A stretch of DNA of 64,000 nt, from assembly GCA_945901125.1 (NCBI GenBank), contig CAMDKD010000015.1, positions 1 to 64,000 on the forward strand, in the 5' to 3' direction. A model generated the notes under the pieces. The model was given only the letters and a program-made list of their open reading frames with translations, was not told the DNA's origin and did not search any database. Both the position numbers and the translations under genes were made by a program. Shown here piece by piece: positions 59,721 through 64,000 of the stretch; positions within the stretch are counted from its first letter, which is position 1; every line of letters starts with the position of its first letter. This DNA is from Bordetella parapertussis (lineage in GTDB: Bacteria > Pseudomonadota > Gammaproteobacteria > Burkholderiales > Burkholderiaceae_C).

Positions 59721-62048
59721 ATGATTGCCCAAGAACTTGAAGTCAGCTTGCACATGGCCTTCGTAGAAGCCAGACAGCAGCGTCATGAATTCATCACCGT
59801 CGAGCATTTGCTGCTGGCATTGCTTGACAACCCCAGCGCCGCTGAAGTGTTGCGCGCTTGCTCGGCCAACATAGATGATTTGCGTAAATCGCTGTCCAAT
59901 TTCATCAAGGACAACACGCCGCAAGTCGCTGGCACTGACGAAGTCGATACCCAGCCCACGCTGGGTTTTCAGCGCGTCATACAACGAGCCATCATGCACG
60001 TGCAATCCACCGGCAACGGCAAAAAAGAGGTCACCGGCGCGAATGTGCTGGTCGCCATCTTTGGTGAAAAAGATTCACACGCTGTGTATTACTTGCACCA
60101 GCAAGGCGTGACGCGTTTGGATGTGGTCAATTTCATTGCCCACGGCATCAAAAAATCCGACCCCCAGGAGCCTGTCAAAGGCGCTGAATCCAGCGCGCCC
60201 GAGGCAGAAGAAAACACCGACAAATCGGAAAAAGCCTCGCCGCTTGAGCAATTCACGCAAAACCTGAACCAGTTGGCCAAAGACGGCAAGATTGATCCTT
60301 TGATCGGTCGTGAATACGAAGTCGAGCGTGTCATCCAAATTCTGTGTCGCCGCCGCAAAAACAACCCTTTGTTGGTCGGCGAAGCCGGTGTCGGCAAGAC
60401 CGCGATTGCCGAGGGCCTGGCCTGGCGCATCACGCAAAAAGACGTGCCCGAAATTTTGGCCGATTCACAGGTGTATTCGCTGGACATGGGTGCATTGCTG
60501 GCCGGTACCAAATACCGTGGCGATTTCGAGCAACGTCTCAAAGGCGTGTTGAAGTCTCTCAAAGACAAACCTAACGCGGTTTTGTTCATCGATGAAATTC
60601 ACACTTTGATCGGTGCCGGAGCGGCTTCCGGCGGCACCTTGGACGCGTCCAATTTACTCAAACCTGCTTTGTCCAGTGGTCAGCTCAAATGCATAGGCGC
60701 CACCACATTCACAGAATACCGGGGCATTTTCGAAAAAGACGCGGCCTTGTCGCGCCGTTTCCAAAAAGTCGATGTGGTCGAACCCACGGTTGAACAAACT
60801 GTTGATATTCTCAAAGGACTGAAGTCGCGCTTTGAAGAACACCACAGCGTGAAATACGCCTTAGCTGCGTTGCAAGCAGCAGCAGAGCTGAGCGCCAAAT
60901 ACATCAACGACCGGCATTTGCCTGACAAGGCGATTGATGTGATTGACGAAGCCGGTGCAGCGCAACGTATTTTGCCGGTGTCAAAGCGCAAGAAAACCAT
61001 CACCAAATCCGAGATTGAAGACATCGTCGCCAAGATTGCCCGCATCCCGCCGGCCAGCGTGTCCAACGACGATCGCGGAAAATTGCAAACCCTGGAACGC
61101 GATTTGAAGAGCGTGGTGTTTGGACAGGACAAAGCGCTTGAAGTATTGGCCGCATCCGTCAAGATGGCGCGTTCAGGCCTGGGCAAAGCCGACAAGCCAA
61201 TCGGTGCGTTTTTGTTCAGCGGCCCCACGGGTGTGGGCAAAACCGAAGCCGCTAAGCAACTCGCCTACATCCTGGGTATTGAGTTGTTGCGCTTTGACAT
61301 GTCTGAATACATGGAACGCCATGCGGTCAGCCGTTTGATCGGTGCGCCTCCAGGCTATGTCGGGTTTGATCAGGGCGGCTTGCTGACCGAAGCCGTGACC
61401 AAGAAACCGCATTCAGTCTTGTTGCTTGATGAAATCGAAAAAGCGCACCCGGATATTTTCAATGTCTTGTTGCAAGTCATGGACCACGGCACCTTGACCG
61501 ACAACAACGGTCGCAAAGCCGATTTCCGTAACGTCATCATCATCATGACGACGAATGCCGGTGCCGAGACCATGAACAAGTCGACCATAGGCTTTACCAA
61601 TGCGCGTGAGCAGGGCGACGAAATGGCTGACATCAAGCGTTTGTTCACCCCAGAGTTTCGCAATCGCCTGGATGCCACGGTCAGCTTTAAATCCCTTGAC
61701 GAAACCGTCATCATGCGTGTTGTTGACAAGTTTTTGCTGCAACTCGAAACCCAGTTGGCCGAGAAAAAAGTCGATGTCACTTTCACCGATGATTTGCGCA
61801 AATACCTGGCCAAGAAGGGCTTCGACCCGCTCATGGGCGCGCGACCTATGCAGCGCCTGATACAAGACATGATCCGTCGTGCGCTGGCAGATGAGTTGCT
61901 CTTCGGTCGTTTGACCGACGGCGGCCGCTTGACTGTGGGCCTAGACGACAAAGAAGAAGTGCTGCTCGATATACAGCCGCTGCCTAAAAAGGAAAGTCGT
62001 TCTTCCAAATCCGAGCCGGCTGAACCTGAAGAAGCAGAGGCCAGTTAA
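59721..62048 (+). CDS. clpA: ATP-dependent Clp protease ATP-binding subunit ClpA
   Basis: This is the unfoldase of the ClpAP protease. The 775 residues have the N-terminal double Clp_N repeat (1-145), a short charged linker (150-175), AAA domain 1 with Walker A GEAGVGKT (G220-T227), and AAA domain 2 with GPTGVGKT (G501-T508) and sensor regions. There is no ClpB-type middle coiled coil. The tail after about 755 is Lys/Ser/Glu rich. It is coupled to clpS. Confidence 0.96.
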   Translation: MIAQELEVSLHMAFVEARQQRHEFITVEHLLLALLDNPSAAEVLRACSANIDDLRKSLSNFIKDNTPQVAGTDEVDTQPTLGFQRVIQRAIMHVQSTGNGKKEVTGANVLVAIFGEKDSHAVYYLHQQGVTRLDVVNFIAHGIKKSDPQEPVKGAESSAPEAEENTDKSEKASPLEQFTQNLNQLAKDGKIDPLIGREYEVERVIQILCRRRKNNPLLVGEAGVGKTAIAEGLAWRITQKDVPEILADSQVYSLDMGALLAGTKYRGDFEQRLKGVLKSLKDKPNAVLFIDEIHTLIGAGAASGGTLDASNLLKPALSSGQLKCIGATTFTEYRGIFEKDAALSRRFQKVDVVEPTVEQTVDILKGLKSRFEEHHSVKYALAALQAAAELSAKYINDRHLPDKAIDVIDEAGAAQRILPVSKRKKTITKSEIEDIVAKIARIPPASVSNDDRGKLQTLERDLKSVVFGQDKALEVLAASVKMARSGLGKADKPIGAFLFSGPTGVGKTEAAKQLAYILGIELLRFDMSEYMERHAVSRLIGAPPGYVGFDQGGLLTEAVTKKPHSVLLLDEIEKAHPDIFNVLLQVMDHGTLTDNNGRKADFRNVIIIMTTNAGAETMNKSTIGFTNAREQGDEMADIKRLFTPEFRNRLDATVSFKSLDETVIMRVVDKFLLQLETQLAEKKVDVTFTDDLRKYLAKKGFDPLMGARPMQRLIQDMIRRALADELLFGRLTDGGRLTVGLDDKEEVLLDIQPLPKKESRSSKSEPAEPEEAEAS

Positions 62049-62049
62049 C

Positions 62050-62769
62050 GTGGCAGGACACAGTAAATGGGCCAATATCCAGCACCGCAAAGGCCGTCAG
62101 GACGAAAAACGCGGCAAGGTCTGGACCCGGGTTATCCGCGAAATCATGGTGGCGGCTCGCGCAGGCGGCGGCGATTTGCAGGTCAATCCCCGCTTGCGCC
62201 TGGCGATTGAAAAAGCCAAGGCTGTGAATATGCCGGCCGACACCATCAAGCGCAACGTTGACAAAGCCACCGGCAACCTTGAAGGCGTGCACTACGAGGA
62301 AATCCGCTACGAAGGTTACGGCATCGCCGGCGTCGCTTTGATGGTTGACACCATGACCGACAACAAGGTGCGCACCGTTGCCGAGGTACGCCACGCACTC
62401 AGCAAACACGGCGGTAACCTGGGTACCGATGGCTCGGTGGCTTTTCAATTCAAACACTGCGGTCAATTGATATTGGCACCGGGTACCTCTGAAGATGCCG
62501 TCATGGAAATCGCGCTTGAAGCCGGCGCGCAAGACGTGTTGACCGACGAGGACGGTGCCATCGAAGTGTTGACCGACCCGGCTGAATATGAGGCTGTCAA
62601 GGCGGCCCTTGACAATGCGGGTATGCCCCCTGCCGTGGCTGAAATCACTTACCGCGCAGATATCACCATTGATTTAAGCGAAGAAGACCAAATCAAAATG
62701 CAAAAAATCATTGATGCGCTGGAAGACCTTGACGATGTGCAAGAGGTCTATCACAACGCCGCCTTATGA
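62050..62769 (+). CDS. YebC/PmpR-family protein (TACO1 homologue)
   Basis: The GTG at 62050, one base after the clpA stop, gives 239 residues starting MAGHSKWANIQHRKGRQDEK, the family signature. YGIAGVALMVDTMTDNKVRT and the SxDGSVAFQF segment (GTDGSVAFQF) follow. Some members were first described as transcription regulators, and more recent work links the family to translation of difficult peptides on the ribosome. The gene overlaps purD by ATGA. Confidence 0.94.
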   Translation: MAGHSKWANIQHRKGRQDEKRGKVWTRVIREIMVAARAGGGDLQVNPRLRLAIEKAKAVNMPADTIKRNVDKATGNLEGVHYEEIRYEGYGIAGVALMVDTMTDNKVRTVAEVRHALSKHGGNLGTDGSVAFQFKHCGQLILAPGTSEDAVMEIALEAGAQDVLTDEDGAIEVLTDPAEYEAVKAALDNAGMPPAVAEITYRADITIDLSEEDQIKMQKIIDALEDLDDVQEVYHNAAL

Positions 62770-64000
62770 AAATACTGGTCATTGGCTCCGGCGGCCGTGA
62801 ACACGCACTGGCCTGGAAGCTGACAGCTTCGCCTCAAGTGCAAATGGTGTATGTCGCACCCGGCAATGCAGGTGTGGCGCTGAACAAAAATTTACAGGTG
62901 TTGCCCCTGACCGATGTCGTGGCTTTGCGTGAATGGGCGCAGGCCAATGACATAGGTTTGACCGTCGTCGGTCCCGAGGCTGCGTTGGCCGCCGGGGTGG
63001 TGGACGAATTCCGCGCCCATGGTTTGCGTATCTTCGGCCCGACCCGTGCTGCCGCGCAACTGGAAAGCTCCAAGGCTTTTTCCAAGGCCTTCATGCAGCG
63101 GCACCAGATTCCCACAGCGATCTACCAGGTCTTTGAAGACCCGGCTGCGGCTCACGCTTATGTGAATGCGCAAGGCGCGCCCATCGTGGTCAAGGCCGAT
63201 GGTCTGGCCGCAGGCAAAGGCGTGGTGGTTGCCACCAGTTTGCAAGAAGCCCATGCGGCGATTGACCACATGCTGGCCCCGGATCAAACCGGTATTCAGC
63301 ACGCAGGCGGCAAAGCCAGGGTGGTGATTGAAGAATGTCTGGAAGGCGAAGAAGCCAGCTTCATGGTCGTGGCGCATGGTCAGGTGGCGGTGGCTTTGGC
63401 TACTTCGCAAGACCACAAGCGACTTTCAGATGGTGATCAGGGTCCGAACACAGGCGGCATGGGCGCTTATTCACCCGCGCCGGTGGTGACACCTGAAATA
63501 CATGCACGCGTCATGCGCGAAGTGATTCAACCTACGCTCAAGGGCATGGAATCTGACGGCATTCCCTACACCGGGTTTTTGTATGCCGGCTTGATGATCG
63601 GCCCGCTTGGCCAACTCAAAGTGCTGGAGTTCAATTGCCGCATGGGCGACCCCGAAACCCAGCCCATATTGATACGACTCAAAAGCGATTTGCTGACGCT
63701 GCTGCTGGCCGCTACCGAACCCGAACCTTCCAACCTGGCCAAAACCGAACTCGAGTGGGACCGTCGCGTGGCACTTGGCGTGGTCATGGCTGCCCATGGT
63801 TATCCGGGCACGGTTCGCAAGGGCGATGTCATACACGGGCTCAAAGCCGACAAACCCGATGCCATGGTGTTTCACGCGGCCACAGCCGCGCAAGGCGCTG
63901 ACATCGTGACCTCTGGCGGGCGTGTGCTTTGCGTCACGGCCTTAGGCGACACGGTGCGCCAAGCGCAGGCACATGCCTATGAGCTGGTGGACGCCATCCA
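62766..64000 (+). CDS. purD: Phosphoribosylamine-glycine ligase PurD, 3'-partial
   Basis: PurD joins phosphoribosylamine and glycine in purine synthesis. The frame is open to the end of the window (411 codons) and lacks only about the last 10-20 residues. It begins MKILVIGSGGREHALAWKL. The ATP-grasp parts are VVKADGLAAGKGVVVA, EECLEGEEASFM and EFNCRMGDPETQP. It starts within the YebC-family stop (ATGA). Confidence 0.96.
   Translation, partial: MKILVIGSGGREHALAWKLTASPQVQMVYVAPGNAGVALNKNLQVLPLTDVVALREWAQANDIGLTVVGPEAALAAGVVDEFRAHGLRIFGPTRAAAQLESSKAFSKAFMQRHQIPTAIYQVFEDPAAAHAYVNAQGAPIVVKADGLAAGKGVVVATSLQEAHAAIDHMLAPDQTGIQHAGGKARVVIEECLEGEEASFMVVAHGQVAVALATSQDHKRLSDGDQGPNTGGMGAYSPAPVVTPEIHARVMREVIQPTLKGMESDGIPYTGFLYAGLMIGPLGQLKVLEFNCRMGDPETQPILIRLKSDLLTLLLAATEPEPSNLAKTELEWDRRVALGVVMAAHGYPGTVRKGDVIHGLKADKPDAMVFHAATAAQGADIVTSGGRVLCVTALGDTVRQAQAHAYELVDAI

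Overview
The window looks like a chromosome segment of a betaproteobacterium of the order Burkholderiales, probably Comamonadaceae or a close relative. The evidence is the gene order rimP-nusA-infB-rbfA-truB-typA and exbB-exbD-lpxK-Trm112-kdsB-adk, a Crp/Fnr-linked fatty acid cluster, and an operon joining aromatic-acid uptake, CoA ligation and 4-hydroxybenzoate hydroxylation. It is mostly dense core genome with short operons, many 1 to 8 nt stop/start overlaps, and no insertion sequence, prophage or CRISPR array that I can see. Layout: 1-3.1 kb holds the 3' part of an M60/IMPa-type secreted metalloprotease gene whose 5' edge is an in-frame glycine tract, so the gene starts upstream of the window. 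3.1-9.5 kb has fabI and a YejABEF peptide importer. 9.5-17.6 kb has the translation operon rimP-nusA-infB-rbfA-truB-typA. 17.6-20.4 kb has an EamA transporter, a HIBCH-like hydrolase and rlmB. 20.5-24.8 kb has an internally deleted acetyltransferase and a three-gene cassette of two poly-glycine subtilase-like lipoproteins plus a small exported protein. 24.9-28.7 kb has a YgiQ radical SAM enzyme and two toxin-antitoxin pairs, Phd/PIN and MntA/HepT. 28.8-37.1 kb has a minus-strand aromatic cluster: CoA ligase, branched-chain-type ABC importer, pobA and a class III CoA-transferase. 37.2-37.4 kb has tRNA-Pro and tRNA-Arg. 37.4-42.9 kb has a TPR protein, a class V aminotransferase and a second accessory block of exported proteins: a paralogous six-cysteine pair, a protein with DT-N repeats and a beta-barrel. 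42.9-49.1 kb is a six-gene minus-strand acyl-CoA cluster with a Crp/Fnr regulator. 49.2-51.9 kb has a glutathione S-transferase, lexA with a linked small gene, twin SOS boxes and an asparaginase. 51.9-57 kb has adk, kdsB, a Trm112-like gene, lpxK, exbD, exbB and xseA. 57-64 kb has a DUF192 gene, icd, a cold-shock gene, clpS-clpA, a YebC-family gene and purD, which runs off the window. How the genes work together: the aromatic operon imports an aromatic acid through an ABC system with a probable Tat-exported binding protein. It can activate the acid with CoA or hydroxylate 4-hydroxybenzoate to protocatechuate. The 42.9-49.1 kb cluster looks like a dedicated acyl-CoA oxidation unit. The least explained material is in the visibly AT-richer accessory blocks (1-3.1, 20.9-24.8, 27.9-28.7 and 39.4-42.9 kb). 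Apart from the toxin-antitoxin genes these encode mainly exported proteins: three poly-glycine proteases and two families I do not recognise. I regard the poly-glycine subtilase/small-exported-protein cassette and the six-cysteine pair as the best candidates for undescribed biology. All calls come from reading the sequence; no database search was run.
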